Assembly (NCBI RefSeq): GCF_018860965.1
Contig: NZ_JAHKQF010000015.1
Span: 124,001 to 188,000 of the forward strand
Source of the DNA: Alteromonas sp. C1M14
Lineage (GTDB): Bacteria > Pseudomonadota > Gammaproteobacteria > Enterobacterales > Alteromonadaceae
Direction of reading: 5' to 3'
Length of the DNA: 64,000 nucleotides
The notes beneath the pieces are model-generated. The model made no database searches. It was not told the DNA's origin and saw nothing but the letters and a program-made list of their open reading frames with translations. The position numbers and the translations under genes are program-made. Of the stretch, positions 8,869 to 18,324 are shown piece after piece. Positions within the stretch are counted from its first letter, which is position 1; the number at the start of each line of letters is the position of its first letter.

Positions 8869-10086
8869 TTAAGCAAGCATCATAGTCGCCTTGCGAAGGG
8901 CATCAAACAAGATATCCACTTCTTCAAGGGTATTGTAAATAGAGAACGACGCTCTGGCCGTGCCCGGGATCCCCAGCTTTTTCATTAACGGCTGGGCACA
9001 GTTATCACCGGTTCTAATTGCCACGCCTTGTCGATCCAAGATAAAACCAACATCTGCGGGATGCGCATTAGCAAGCATGAAGCTCATCACGCCCATTTTA
9101 TGGGCAGCGGTGCCGATGACCCGCATGCCATCTAGGTTACTGGCCTGCTCGTGAGCGCTGGCTAATAAAGCACTTTCATGTTGCTGCACTGCTAAGGTAT
9201 CTAAATTCGAAAACCAATTAACCGCGGCGGCCAAACCAATAACCCCAGCGATATTTGGTGTACCGGCTTCTAAGCGATTAGGTAACACCCCCCAGGTAGC
9301 GTCTTGATAGGTGACATCAGCGATCATTTCACCACCTACCAACCACACGGGCCAATCTTTAAGGACCGCGTGTTTGCCCCACAGTACGCCGATGCCGGTA
9401 GGGCCAAATAACTTATGTCCGCTAAAGGCATAAAAATCGCAGCCAATATCTTGTACATCTACCCCACCGTGGGCTATCCCTTGGGCACCATCAACCAATA
9501 CCCATGCCCCTACCGCTTTCGCTTTTTGGGTTAGGGATTTGATAGGGTTGACTGTACCCAATGCGTTCGACACGTGAGGAAACGCCACTAATTTGGTTCG
9601 AGTGGATAACAGAGCGGAAAACGCCGCCAAATCTAATTCACCGTTATCCAGTATGGGCGCAACGTTTAATGTCGCCCCCGATACCTTACAGGCTTGCTGC
9701 CAAGTCACTAGGTTTGCATGGTGTTCCATTTCGGTCACCACCACTTCATCACCGGCTGTTAACTGTTGAGCAAGGCCTTTGGCCACCATATTAATAGATT
9801 CGGTGGTCCCTGCGGTCCAAATCACTTCTTCGCGACTGTTGGCATTGATAAACTTGGCCACATCATCCCGTGATTGTTCGTAGCGACGGGTCGCTTCATC
9901 GGACAAAGCATGGGCACCACGATGCACATTGGCATTGGTCGTGGTATAAAAATTCAGGATGGCATCAAGCACTACCTGCGGCTTTTGCGTCGTCGCCGCA
10001 TTATCGAGATACACTAAGGGTTTGCCATCAATTTGCCGAGACAAAATGGGAAACTGTGCCCTCAGGGCCTGAATATCCAGGCTCAT
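8869..10086 (-). CDS. sufS: Cysteine desulfurase SufS (group II)
   Basis: SufS is a PLP enzyme that takes sulfur from L-cysteine and hands it to SufE. The PLP lysine is Lys225 in FSGHKLFGPTG, and the active cysteine is Cys363 in RTGDNCAQPLM, close to Cys364 of E. coli SufS. E. coli has RTGHHCAMPLM here, so the two residues before the cysteine differ. The 405-aa length is normal. Its ATG overlaps the sufD stop by 4 nt (ATGA), indicating translational coupling. Confidence 0.96.
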   Translation of the reverse strand: MSLDIQALRAQFPILSRQIDGKPLVYLDNAATTQKPQVVLDAILNFYTTTNANVHRGAHALSDEATRRYEQSRDDVAKFINANSREEVIWTAGTTESINMVAKGLAQQLTAGDEVVVTEMEHHANLVTWQQACKVSGATLNVAPILDNGELDLAAFSALLSTRTKLVAFPHVSNALGTVNPIKSLTQKAKAVGAWVLVDGAQGIAHGGVDVQDIGCDFYAFSGHKLFGPTGIGVLWGKHAVLKDWPVWLVGGEMIADVTYQDATWGVLPNRLEAGTPNIAGVIGLAAAVNWFSNLDTLAVQQHESALLASAHEQASNLDGMRVIGTAAHKMGVMSFMLANAHPADVGFILDRQGVAIRTGDNCAQPLMKKLGIPGTARASFSIYNTLEEVDILFDALRKATMMLA

Positions 10087-11342
10087 TTCACCTCCATTTG
10101 AGAAAAGCGTGTACTGAGCTTGGGTAATAACCAGGTACCGATAGCCGCTTTAGGGATCTCATTAACCAATTCTTGAATAAAGCCAAAGTTCAAAATGACC
10201 AAGGCTTTGCTGCGACTAATGCCCCGGCTTAACAAATAATAAAGCGCGGTATCGTCAATCTCTGCCACCGTTGCGCCATGGGCACATTTGACATCATCGG
10301 CATAAATTTCTAATTCAGGTTTGGTATTGATTAAAGCGCGACGAGAAAGCAGCAGATTCTTGTTGTTCATCTCGGCGAGTGTCTTCTGGGCATCACGATG
10401 GATATGGATACGACCATTAAACACCGCCCGCGCGCCATCGCCAATAATGCCTCGCGCGTTTTCTTCAGAGGTACAATTTGGTACGGCATGCTCAATATTG
10501 GTATGCAGGTCGAACAGCTCATTTTCAGCTAATAAATAGATAGCATTCATTTTTGCATCAGCAAATTCACCGGCATGAATAATATCAACATCCAAGCGGG
10601 ATAACTCACTGCCATATCCGACAACGGTGCTATTTAAACGAGCATGATCGCCTAAACGGAAATGACTGCCGCCTACTTGCTTGGCCTTATCGGTAAATAA
10701 TGCAAAGCGGTAGTGTTCCAGATACCCATTGTCAGCAATACTATACTCAGCGAAAGCAGTGGTTAGGCTATCGGCATTGCCTTCACCATGTTCCATAACC
10801 GTTACACTGGCGCCTTCGCCTATACGCACCAATACGCGAGAATGGACATCCACCGCTTGAGTCGTAAGGTTGCAAATACGGATGGTCGGTTGAATATTGG
10901 CATTAGCGGCAACATCAATAAACACACCTTGGGTCGCCAAGGCGTCATTAATTAAGCCAAAGGTATGGCGCTGTGGTTTGATGTGCCCAAACAAGGCTTT
11001 CACTGCCTGTTCGTCATCACCGCTGACGTCATCTAAAGTACTAAGTGTTAGCCCCTCAGGTAAATCGATGTCGGCTATTGACGTAATTAATTGGCCATCA
11101 ACAAATACAATATCAAAAACGTCTAGGTTTTCGATCACCGGCACCTCAGCTTCGCCGGCATTCGCCACCTTCACCGCATCACGTTGTGATACCGAGGTCA
11201 ACGGCGTAAAACGCCAGTTCTCGGTGCGTTTGCCCGGCCAACCCTGGGCTTTTAGCTCGGCCAGCGACGCCTGCCTTGTGGGCGTAAGGAAGTCAGAAAC
11301 ATCCTTCGCGTTGTCAATGACCTGTTCTAGCCATTGGCTCAT
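10083..11342 (-). CDS. sufD: Fe-S cluster assembly protein SufD
   Basis: SufD pairs with SufB and SufC to form the SufBC2D scaffold. It is 419 aa and shows the N-terminal motif WPGKRTENWRFTPL. The C-terminal beta-helix core contains GIIGDGARAVFNGRIHI, NNKNLLLSRRALINTKPELEI and the conserved KCAHGATV. Start and stop overlap the neighbouring sufC and sufS genes by 4 nt each, so the three are translated as one unit. Confidence 0.95.
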   Translation of the reverse strand: MSQWLEQVIDNAKDVSDFLTPTRQASLAELKAQGWPGKRTENWRFTPLTSVSQRDAVKVANAGEAEVPVIENLDVFDIVFVDGQLITSIADIDLPEGLTLSTLDDVSGDDEQAVKALFGHIKPQRHTFGLINDALATQGVFIDVAANANIQPTIRICNLTTQAVDVHSRVLVRIGEGASVTVMEHGEGNADSLTTAFAEYSIADNGYLEHYRFALFTDKAKQVGGSHFRLGDHARLNSTVVGYGSELSRLDVDIIHAGEFADAKMNAIYLLAENELFDLHTNIEHAVPNCTSEENARGIIGDGARAVFNGRIHIHRDAQKTLAEMNNKNLLLSRRALINTKPELEIYADDVKCAHGATVAEIDDTALYYLLSRGISRSKALVILNFGFIQELVNEIPKAAIGTWLLPKLSTRFSQMEVK

Positions 11343-12100
11343 GCCTGGGCCTCCTCATACGCTTGACCAAGAAAAGCATAACCACTTTTTTCCACTTCCA
11401 ACGCCAAGGAAGCATCGCCACTTTTCACTATTTTGCCATCAGCTAAAATATGTACGAAATCGGGTTTGATATAGTCGAGCAAACGCTGGTAGTGAGTCAC
11501 GACAATAAAGCTACGCTTATTATCACGCTGACTATTTACCCCTTCGGCAACTACCTGTAGGGCATCCACGTCGAGACCAGAATCTGACTCATCAAGAATA
11601 CACAAAGACGGCTCTAACAAAATCATTTGCATGATTTCATTACGCTTTTTCTCACCGCCTGAGAAACCTTCGTTAACGCCCCGTTTTAAGAAATCCAAAG
11701 GCAGTTGTACTTGTTTACACGCTTCTTTGGCTTTCTTAAGAAATGCGGCGGCGGTTAGCGGTTCTTCGCCGCGCTGTTCGCGCATGGCATTTACCGACTC
11801 TTTCATAAATTCCATGTTACTGACACCAGGAATTTCCACTGGATACTGAAATGCTAAGAACAAGCCGTCACGGGCCCGTTCTTCCACTTCCATATCTAGG
11901 AGATCCTGATCATTAAAGGTAACTTGGCCTTCTGTCACTTCATAGCCGTCACGGCCTGATAAAACATAACCTAAGGTTGATTTACCGGCTCCATTGGGGC
12001 CCATGATAGCGTGTACTTCTCCGGGTTTGATTTCCAGATTTAGGCCTTTAATAATGACCTTGTCTTCGACGCTGGCATGTAAATTAGAAATTTTAAGCAT
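11339..12100 (-). CDS. sufC: Fe-S assembly ATPase SufC
   Basis: SufC is the ABC-type ATPase of the cytosolic SufBC2D complex. Visible motifs in order are Walker A GPNGAGKST (residues 34-42), the signature FSGGEKKRNE, Walker B CILDESDSGLD and the H-loop VVTHYQ. The length of 253 aa is typical. The gene lies 3 nt after sufB and overlaps sufD. Confidence 0.97.
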   Translation of the reverse strand: MLKISNLHASVEDKVIIKGLNLEIKPGEVHAIMGPNGAGKSTLGYVLSGRDGYEVTEGQVTFNDQDLLDMEVEERARDGLFLAFQYPVEIPGVSNMEFMKESVNAMREQRGEEPLTAAAFLKKAKEACKQVQLPLDFLKRGVNEGFSGGEKKRNEIMQMILLEPSLCILDESDSGLDVDALQVVAEGVNSQRDNKRSFIVVTHYQRLLDYIKPDFVHILADGKIVKSGDASLALEVEKSGYAFLGQAYEEAQA

Positions 12101-12103
12101 TGA

Positions 12104-13540
12104 TTACCCCACTGAACCTTCAAGACTGATTTCGAGCAACTTGCCAGCTTCCACAGCAAATTCCATGGGTAGCTCTTTAAATACTTCTTTACAGAAACCA
12201 TTCACAATCATAGACACGGCTTTTTCCGGATCTAGACCACGTTGCTGGCATAAAAATAACTGCTCATCACTCACCTTAGAGGTGGTAGCCTCGTGCTCAA
12301 CGATGGCAGTTGGGTTTCTGCTTTCTATGTATGGGAATGTGTGTGCACCACAGGTGTCGCCAATAAGCAGCGAGTCACACTGGGTAAAGTTTCGGGCGCC
12401 ATCAGAACGTGGCCCCATTTGCACAAGCCCACGGTAGGCATTATTACTTTTACCGGCGGAGATCCCTTTGGAAATAATCGTAGACCGGGTGTTTTTACCC
12501 AGGTGAATCATTTTCGTTCCAGTGTCCGCTTGTTGACGGCCGCGGGTTAACGCTACCGAATAAAATTCACCCACACTGTTATCCCCTTTAAGGATACAAG
12601 AAGGGTATTTCCAGGTAACAGCAGAGCCCGTTTCAACTTGGGTCCAAGAAATTTTGGCATTCTTATGACAAATTCCTCGCTTAGTAACGAAGTTGTATAT
12701 ACCGCCTTTGCCATCTTCGTCGCCGGGATACCAGTTCTGTACCGTGGAATATTTAATTTGCGCATCGTCAAGGGCAACCAGTTCAACCACCGCGGCATGT
12801 AACTGATTCTCATCACGCTGCGGGGCGGTGCATCCTTCAAGGTAGCTTACGTAGCTGCCTTCTTCGGCAACAATAAGGGTACGTTCAAATTGCCCGGTGT
12901 TCATTTCGTTGATACGAAAATAGGTGGACAACTCCATAGGACAACGCACGCCTTTAGGAATATAAACAAAGGAGCCATCAGTAAAAACGGCACAGTTTAA
13001 CGCGGCATAAAAGTTGTCGGTGCGAGGTACCACAGAACCAATATATTTTTTAACTAGCTCAGGGTGCTTTTTAATTGCCTCTGAAATTGGACAAAATATA
13101 ACGCCGGCTTCTTCTAATTTTTCGCGAAACGTAGTGACAACGGAAACAGAATCGAAAACAGCATCCACGGCGACACCGGCAAGCATTTCTTGCTCATGAA
13201 GCGGAATACCTAATTTTTCGTAGGTTTTCAAAAGTTCAGGATCAACCTCGTCCAGAGACTGGGGCTTATCCTTCATGCTTTTGGGCGCGGAATAATAAGA
13301 AATCCCTTGGAAATCTACTTTTGGATATTCCACATGTGCCCACTCAGGCTCTTCCATCTTTTCCCATGCATGATAGGCTTTTAAACGCCATTCAAGCATC
13401 CATTCCGGTTCATCTTTCATGGCTGAAATACGACGAATAACGGATTCGTCCAGCCCACTTTCGAAGGTTTCCGACTCGATTTCTGAATAGAAACCGGCAT
13501 CGTACTTACGCGATAGTGCCTGTTCGATCTGTTCACTCAT
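12104..13540 (-). CDS. sufB: Fe-S cluster assembly protein SufB
   Basis: SufB is the scaffold subunit on which the nascent cluster forms. The 478-aa protein shows the family blocks [51 protein letters not shown] and [12 protein letters not shown]. The conserved C-terminal block LSDEQLF-like is present as [15 protein letters not shown]. It is the first gene of the suf transcript and has its own promoter region with an IscR-type box about 140 nt upstream. The ATG has only a weak ribosome-binding site. Confidence 0.97.
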   Translation of the reverse strand: MSEQIEQALSRKYDAGFYSEIESETFESGLDESVIRRISAMKDEPEWMLEWRLKAYHAWEKMEEPEWAHVEYPKVDFQGISYYSAPKSMKDKPQSLDEVDPELLKTYEKLGIPLHEQEMLAGVAVDAVFDSVSVVTTFREKLEEAGVIFCPISEAIKKHPELVKKYIGSVVPRTDNFYAALNCAVFTDGSFVYIPKGVRCPMELSTYFRINEMNTGQFERTLIVAEEGSYVSYLEGCTAPQRDENQLHAAVVELVALDDAQIKYSTVQNWYPGDEDGKGGIYNFVTKRGICHKNAKISWTQVETGSAVTWKYPSCILKGDNSVGEFYSVALTRGRQQADTGTKMIHLGKNTRSTIISKGISAGKSNNAYRGLVQMGPRSDGARNFTQCDSLLIGDTCGAHTFPYIESRNPTAIVEHEATTSKVSDEQLFLCQQRGLDPEKAVSMIVNGFCKEVFKELPMEFAVEAGKLLEISLEGSVG

Positions 13541-13669
13541 TATAGGATCTCACCTGTTTTGCCTGAAAAAGCGGGTTCACTTACATACCGGGCCATGACG
13601 GTCTTGCCCTAGTGATACTGCAACATACACTTCGTTACAGCCGAACCTGCGCTTGAAAAAATCATCTTA

Positions 13670-13698
13670 ATTGTATAATACCTGAGTATTTCACTCAA
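13670..13698 (-). promoter_or_regulatory. Candidate suf operon promoter
   Basis: On the minus strand TTGAGT (13693-13698) and TACAAT (13670-13675) are separated by exactly 17 nt, about 130 nt upstream of sufB. The -35 element lies inside the IscR-like palindrome at 13678-13702, so a bound IscR would block the promoter. It implies that sufB onward can be transcribed separately from iscRS. Confidence 0.7.
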
Positions 13699-13702
13699 GT
13701 AT
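13678..13702 (-). promoter_or_regulatory. IscR type 1-like operator upstream of sufB
   Basis: The 25-bp site reads ATACTTGAGT, then GAAAT, then ACTCAGGTAT on the minus strand. It fits the published type 1 consensus (ATASYYGACT - RWWWY - AGTCRRSTAT) except for one symmetric change in each half (GAGT/ACTC for GACT/AGTC). It is a near-perfect palindrome overlapping the -35 of the suf promoter. Confidence 0.75.
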
Positions 13703-13801
13703 TAGCCCTACTGCTAATTTTGATACTGTTACCATACCGGAACAAAATGCGAGCGCATCATGCCCGAATCTGATCACGAGTTCAATAATTCGGCCACAGC
13801 C

Positions 13802-14974
13802 TTAAGCGGTTTGTGGACTTCGCATTGACGTGACAACACGGGTCACTTTGTCGATCACATAGTCAATGTCTTCGTCGGTAGTATAGCGGCCAACGGAAAA
13901 GCGGATGCCACTGTGAGCCAATTCTGGACTCAACCCTAATGCAGCCAGCACATAAGAGGGTTCTAAGCTAGCCGATGTGCAGGCAGAACCTGACGACACC
14001 GCAATATCGTTAAGGGCTAACATCATACTTTCGCCATCCACACCGGCAAAACTCACGTTGAGATTACCGGGTAAACGTAACCTTGGGTGCCCGTTAAGAT
14101 ACACATGGCTAAGCCGATTCAAACCTGCCCATAACTTATCCCGTAGGGCACTTATTCGCTGCGCTTCTGTGTTCATGGTTTCGCCAGCTAAAGCAAACGC
14201 CTCGCCCATGCCGACAATTTGATGGGTGGGTAAGGTTCCCGAACGCATGCCTCTTTCATGTCCACCACCGTGGATCTGTGCACGAATTCGTGCCTTCGGA
14301 CGGCGTCTTACAAATAAGGCGCCCACCCCTTTAGGTCCGTACACCTTATGTGCTGACATAGACAGTAGGTCTATCTCTAGCGCAGACAAATCGAGGGGGA
14401 TTTTACCGGCCGATTGAGCCGCATCTACGTGAAACAACACCCCGTGCTGACGACAGATCTTAGCGATTGCCGCGATGTCCTGCAGCACCCCAATCTCGTT
14501 GTTAGCATGCATGACACTAACCAGAACCGTATCATCTTTAATGGCTCGTGCTATCGCTTCAGGTTCAATGAGTCCTTGTGCATCAACCGCAAGCACCGAA
14601 ACATCACAGCCGTCTTGACGTAATGCATCACAGGTATCTAGAACGGCTTTATGTTCAGTATTAACCGTAATGATGTGACGGCCTTTATCGGCATTGGCCT
14701 GCAGTGCGCCTTTGATTGCTAGATTATTAGACTCGGTTGCGCCAGAGGTGAATACGATTTCTCGCGGATCACAATTGAGTAGGTCGGCAATTTGGCTACG
14801 CGCCTCATCCACTGCCTCTTCGGCAAGCCATCCCCATCGATAGGTTCGTGATGCTGGATTTCCGAAATTGCCGTCTAAGGTCAGACATTGCATCATTTTT
14901 TCTGCAACTTTGGGGTCTACCGGTGTGGTAGCCGCATAATCTAAGTAGATAGGCGACGACGGTGAAACACTCAT
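13802..14974 (-). CDS. iscS: Cysteine desulfurase IscS (group I), C-terminal tail missing
   Basis: IscS is a PLP cysteine desulfurase that supplies sulfur for Fe-S clusters and tRNA thiolation. The PLP lysine is Lys210 ([12 protein letters not shown]) and the active loop cysteine is Cys332 ([17 protein letters not shown]), identical in type to E. coli IscS. The protein ends shortly after [15 protein letters not shown]. It therefore lacks about 18 residues of the E. coli C-terminus, which ends in a conserved WAHH tail implicated in IscU binding. No iscU gene follows; after a 261-nt gap with a promoter the suf genes begin. Its ATG overlaps the iscR stop by 4 nt. Confidence 0.92.
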   Translation of the reverse strand: MSVSPSSPIYLDYAATTPVDPKVAEKMMQCLTLDGNFGNPASRTYRWGWLAEEAVDEARSQIADLLNCDPREIVFTSGATESNNLAIKGALQANADKGRHIITVNTEHKAVLDTCDALRQDGCDVSVLAVDAQGLIEPEAIARAIKDDTVLVSVMHANNEIGVLQDIAAIAKICRQHGVLFHVDAAQSAGKIPLDLSALEIDLLSMSAHKVYGPKGVGALFVRRRPKARIRAQIHGGGHERGMRSGTLPTHQIVGMGEAFALAGETMNTEAQRISALRDKLWAGLNRLSHVYLNGHPRLRLPGNLNVSFAGVDGESMMLALNDIAVSSGSACTSASLEPSYVLAALGLSPELAHSGIRFSVGRYTTDEDIDYVIDKVTRVVTSMRSPQTA

Positions 14975-15453
14975 GACAACTGCACACTCACTTTTATATC
15001 ATCAAGGCCAGCGGCGACCTGTTTATCTTGTCTGCCGGACACTTCTTGTACTTCGCGCTGAGCCATCAATTCACCCAACGTAATGGAATTAAGAAAAATG
15101 CTAATACGATCACTAAGATCCTGCCACAAACTGTGGGTTAAACAACGTTCCCCACCCTGACAATCAGCCAGTCCCTGACACCGAGTGGCATCAACAGACT
15201 CATCCACGGCTCGAATAACTTCACCAACGGCAATATCCATGGCGTCCCGTCCAAGCAAATAACCGCCACCAGGACCTCTGACGCTATCGACTAACCGTTC
15301 TTTTCGAAGACGAGAGAAAAGCTGTTCTAGGTATGAAAGAGAAATTTCTTGGCGCTCAGATATATCGGCAAGGGGCACTGGCCCTCGGGTAGAGTGCAAA
15401 GCCACGTCAAGCATAGCGGTCACTGCATAGCGGCCTTTAGATGTTAATTTCAT
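14971..15453 (-). CDS. iscR: Fe-S cluster-sensing transcriptional regulator IscR
   Basis: IscR is an Rrf2-family repressor/activator that senses Fe-S status through a [2Fe-2S] cluster. It starts [20 protein letters not shown]. The ligands Cys92, Cys98, Cys104 and His107 fall at exactly the E. coli positions ([17 protein letters not shown]). The ATG at 15453 has GGGAG upstream and gives 160 aa; an in-frame upstream ATG-like start would read through the promoter. Two adjacent IscR boxes overlap its promoter, so autoregulation is expected. It probably also controls the suf promoter. Confidence 0.97.
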   Translation of the reverse strand: MKLTSKGRYAVTAMLDVALHSTRGPVPLADISERQEISLSYLEQLFSRLRKERLVDSVRGPGGGYLLGRDAMDIAVGEVIRAVDESVDATRCQGLADCQGGERCLTHSLWQDLSDRISIFLNSITLGELMAQREVQEVSGRQDKQVAAGLDDIKVSVQLS

Positions 15454-15481
15454 AGGGGTCTCCCAAAGTCTGTCGGCGCAA

Positions 15482-15510
15482 ATTGTTACATTCCCGACTA
15501 TTTTGGTCAA
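15482..15510 (-). promoter_or_regulatory. Candidate iscR promoter
   Basis: On the minus strand TTGACC (15505-15510) and AACAAT (15482-15487) are 17 nt apart, about 30 nt upstream of the iscR ATG. The -35 lies within an IscR-like box, the same arrangement as in the E. coli iscR promoter. Confidence 0.65.
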
Positions 15511-15514
15511 GTAT
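15490..15514 (-). promoter_or_regulatory. IscR type 1-like operator, proximal, at iscR
   Basis: The minus strand reads ATACTTGACC - AAAAT - AGTCGGGAAT. It fits the type 1 consensus well and closely resembles the E. coli iscR operator, which shares TTGACCAA and CGGGAAT. Confidence 0.8.
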
Positions 15515-15539
15515 TTAACCTAGTAAACTACTCAAGTAT
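15515..15539 (-). promoter_or_regulatory. IscR type 1-like operator, distal, at iscR
   Basis: The minus strand reads ATACTTGAGT - AGTTT - ACTAGGTTAA and directly abuts the proximal box, giving a tandem pair. The right half is weaker than in the other two boxes of this window. Confidence 0.65.
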
Positions 15540-15735
15540 TATCTTCCTCATTCACAAAGGCAAATGAAATTCGAGCAATAATATGGCTCCCCCTAGTGGT
15601 GACAAGGGGTGTGGGGCTGTTGGTGATTATATCAGAGCTTATTTTACGAATATAGATTCAGGCAATCACAAAAATCCGTTAGACCGCATAAACACGATAT
15701 TAACAGCCTATTTGCCGGCCTGATTTTTCCACCGT

Positions 15736-16560
15736 TTAAATTTTAGGGTCAAACTGCTCAAGTTCAGCATCTTTGGATTTGGGAATGACAGGGTCAATAC
15801 CTGTATTCGCGAAGTCTTCGGCTTTAATCGCGTGCAGGTTGTCCGTACATACCTCGCCGCCAAGGCTTTGAATCACACCGCACAATTCTTCCACCTTTTG
15901 ATCCATGTGATGGATATGTTCGAGCATGACGCCCATGGCATTGGCCACCGGATCAGGATTATCAGGCGATACCGCATAGGCATCAAAGCCATATTTTTTA
16001 GCAATATGATGACGTTTGGCCGAGGTTTGCGAGGCGTCACTGGCGTTGCCAGAATTCACGATTCGACCGGGGATCCCCACCACGGTAGCCCCGGCAGGCG
16101 CATCTTTCACCACCACTGAATTAGAGCCTATTTTCGCCCCCTCTTCAATAACGATAGGGCCTAGAACCTTTGCCCCCGCGCCTACCACCACATCATTTTT
16201 TAAGGTGGGGTGGCGTTTGCCCGCTTTCCAACTGGTGCCACCTAAAGTCACACCATGGTACAAGGTCACGTCATCGCCAATAATCGCGGTTTCGCCAATT
16301 ACCACGCCCATGCCATGATCAATAAACACACGGCGACCTAATGTGGCCCCTGGATGAATTTCAATACCCGTTAACCAGCGACTGAAGGTAGAGAGACTGC
16401 GGGCTAGCCATTTAAATCCCCCTTGCCAGCATCGATGGCTGATACGGTGGAGCCAAACAGCATGCAGACCCGGATAATTGGTGAGTACTTCAAAGGTAGA
16501 GCGCGCCGCCGGATCACGATGAAAAACGGCACTGATGTCTTCTTTTATACGAGAAAACAC
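15736..16560 (-). CDS. cysE: Serine O-acetyltransferase CysE
   Basis: CysE acetylates L-serine with acetyl-CoA, the first committed step of cysteine synthesis. The 274-aa protein has the N-terminal helical part ([18 protein letters not shown]) and a left-handed hexapeptide beta-helix with [28 protein letters not shown] and [19 protein letters not shown]. The start is GTG at 16560, with GGGAG 5-9 nt upstream. Lying next to iscR, iscS and suf, it plausibly links cysteine supply to cluster assembly. It follows trmJ by 12 nt. Confidence 0.95.
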   Translation of the reverse strand: MFSRIKEDISAVFHRDPAARSTFEVLTNYPGLHAVWLHRISHRCWQGGFKWLARSLSTFSRWLTGIEIHPGATLGRRVFIDHGMGVVIGETAIIGDDVTLYHGVTLGGTSWKAGKRHPTLKNDVVVGAGAKVLGPIVIEEGAKIGSNSVVVKDAPAGATVVGIPGRIVNSGNASDASQTSAKRHHIAKKYGFDAYAVSPDNPDPVANAMGVMLEHIHHMDQKVEELCGVIQSLGGEVCTDNLHAIKAEDFANTGIDPVIPKSKDAELEQFDPKI

Positions 16561-16572
16561 TTTTCGTCTCCC

Positions 16573-17286
16573 TTACTTAATGGCTTTATCAATAGAGGAC
16601 AAAATCCCCCGCAGGATGTTCAATTCCTGAGATTCAGGTCGCGCCCGGTTAAATAGCCGACGTAATTTTGTCATCACCATACCTGGGTGATTTTTGACGA
16701 TAAATCCAGTACCGGTCAATGTGGATTCAAGATGAGTATAAAAACGCTCAAGATCATCATTGAGCGGATAGCTTTCCTCACTTTCTGGCATGTCTTTTTG
16801 TTCCAGAAACGCCATTCTTACTTCATAGCATAAGGTTTGCACTGCGGCAGCGAGATTTAATGAACTGTAATCCGGGTTTGCAGGAATACACACGTGAAAA
16901 TGGCACTGCTGTAACTCTTCATTGGTAAGACCGTTGTTTTCTCTACCGAAAACTAAGGCTACCGGATAATTTTGCACTTCTGAGATGAGCTTGCGACCAC
17001 AGCCACGGGGCTCCAACATGGGCCAAGAATGGGTCCGCGAACGGGCTGACGTACCAATCACCAATCCACAATCGGCCACAGCCTCTTGTAAGGTATCCAC
17101 GGTTTTCGCATTGGCTAATACATCCCCTGCCCCGGCAGCAAGGGCGCTGGAGTGGCCATCGGGTGCTTTTACTGGATCCACAAGATAAAGTTGACTCAGT
17201 CCCATGGTTTTCATCGCCCGCGCCGCTGACCCTATATTGCCAGTGTGTGACGTATTAACCAGTACAATTTTAATGTTATCCAGCAT
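16573..17286 (-). CDS. trmJ: tRNA (cytidine/uridine-2'-O-)-methyltransferase TrmJ
   Basis: TrmJ is a SPOUT-fold enzyme that 2'-O-methylates position 32 of several tRNAs. It starts [29 protein letters not shown] and carries the SPOUT motifs [15 protein letters not shown] and [14 protein letters not shown]. The ATG at 17286 has AAGGG upstream and gives 237 aa; the longer open frame upstream does not resemble the family. It is the first gene of a trmJ-cysE pair, divergent from suhB, as in many gammaproteobacteria. Confidence 0.95.
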   Translation of the reverse strand: MLDNIKIVLVNTSHTGNIGSAARAMKTMGLSQLYLVDPVKAPDGHSSALAAGAGDVLANAKTVDTLQEAVADCGLVIGTSARSRTHSWPMLEPRGCGRKLISEVQNYPVALVFGRENNGLTNEELQQCHFHVCIPANPDYSSLNLAAAVQTLCYEVRMAFLEQKDMPESEESYPLNDDLERFYTHLESTLTGTGFIVKNHPGMVMTKLRRLFNRARPESQELNILRGILSSIDKAIK

Positions 17287-17486
17287 AGCAAACCCTTCAC
17301 CTATATTTCGGTGGCGGATGATAGCACAACCGCCCCAATGATAGCTATTTACCCTACTAAGACCCTGTTTAACACAAATGTGATTGCATATTTTACTTGC
17401 TCTGTTAAACTTCGCGCGCTTCCTAACGGGTATGGTCAAAATCCATACAGCGTTTATTCTGATCTTTTACAATTGGTGGTTTAACT

Positions 17487-18263
17487 ATGCATCCTATGCT
17501 GAATATTGCGGTGCGCGCTGCGCGTGTTGCTGGACAAATTATCGTTCGCGGTTTTGAAAACCGTAGCGACCTGACAAAAGAAATCAAAGGCGTTAACGAT
17601 TATGTCACCTTGATTGATAAAGAGGCTGAACAAGCTATTATCAATAAAATTCAGCAATCTTATCCTGATCACTGTTTTCTTGGCGAAGAGAGTGGTGAAA
17701 CCCACGGCACTGAGACCGAGTTTCAATGGATAATTGATCCTTTGGATGGTACCACCAATTTTATTAAAGGCATCCCACACTTTGCCGTTTCCATCGCCTT
17801 ATTACACAAAGGTCGTCTCGACCAAGCTGTAGTATTTGATCCTATTCGTAGTGAAATATTTACCGCCAGCCGTGGACAAGGCGCACAGGTCAATGGTTAT
17901 CGTATACGTACCACTAAGCCAAAAGACTTGTCAGAAACTGTCTTGGCCACTGCCCTTCCATTTAAAGAAAAAGCCCAGTTTGGTGAGTTTGCCCTTAGCT
18001 TAAACAAAATCTTTCGTGAATGTGGTGATATTCGCCGCGGCGGCAGTGCTGCACTCGATATGGCCTATGTTGCTGCAGGCCGAATGGACGGCTACTGGGA
18101 ACGAGGAATCAAAGCCTGGGATATCGCCGCAGGTGAATTATTGGTTCGTGAAGCGGGCGGTCTAGTCACCGACTTTGTTGGTAATAACGATCCTATGTAT
18201 AAAGGCGAAATCGTAGCAGGTAGCCCAAAAGTGGTACAAAACCTGGTAAAACACCTTAAGTAA
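17487..18263 (+). CDS. suhB: Inositol-1-monophosphatase SuhB
   Basis: SuhB is a Mg-dependent inositol monophosphatase and, in E. coli, also a factor in rRNA transcription antitermination. The metal site is seen as GEESG (66-70) and IDPLDGTTNF (Asp84 and Asp87), with the C-terminal motif KAWDIAAGELLVREAGG. The 258-aa length is typical. It is divergent from trmJ and followed immediately by a bidirectional terminator. Confidence 0.96.
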   Translation: MHPMLNIAVRAARVAGQIIVRGFENRSDLTKEIKGVNDYVTLIDKEAEQAIINKIQQSYPDHCFLGEESGETHGTETEFQWIIDPLDGTTNFIKGIPHFAVSIALLHKGRLDQAVVFDPIRSEIFTASRGQGAQVNGYRIRTTKPKDLSETVLATALPFKEKAQFGEFALSLNKIFRECGDIRRGGSAALDMAYVAAGRMDGYWERGIKAWDIAAGELLVREAGGLVTDFVGNNDPMYKGEIVAGSPKVVQNLVKHLK

Positions 18264-18278
18264 TCTCTCTCTTTAAAC

Positions 18279-18309
18279 AAAAAAAAGGTCGCCTAAGCGA
18301 CCTTTTTTT
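18279..18309. terminator. Bidirectional rho-independent terminator
   Basis: A GGTCGC/GCGACC stem with a CTAA loop has eight A's before and seven T's after it, terminating suhB from the left and the queA-secF transcript from the right. Confidence 0.92.
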
Positions 18310-18324
18310 GTGAGTCAATTTAGC

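Noticed and set aside
17376-17383. AAATGTGA as a CRP site between trmJ and suhB
   Set aside because: Only the left half-site is present; the right half does not match TCACATTT.
17287-17439. Upstream extension of trmJ
   Set aside because: The additional 51 residues have no SPOUT-family similarity; [17 protein letters not shown] at 17286 is the conserved start.
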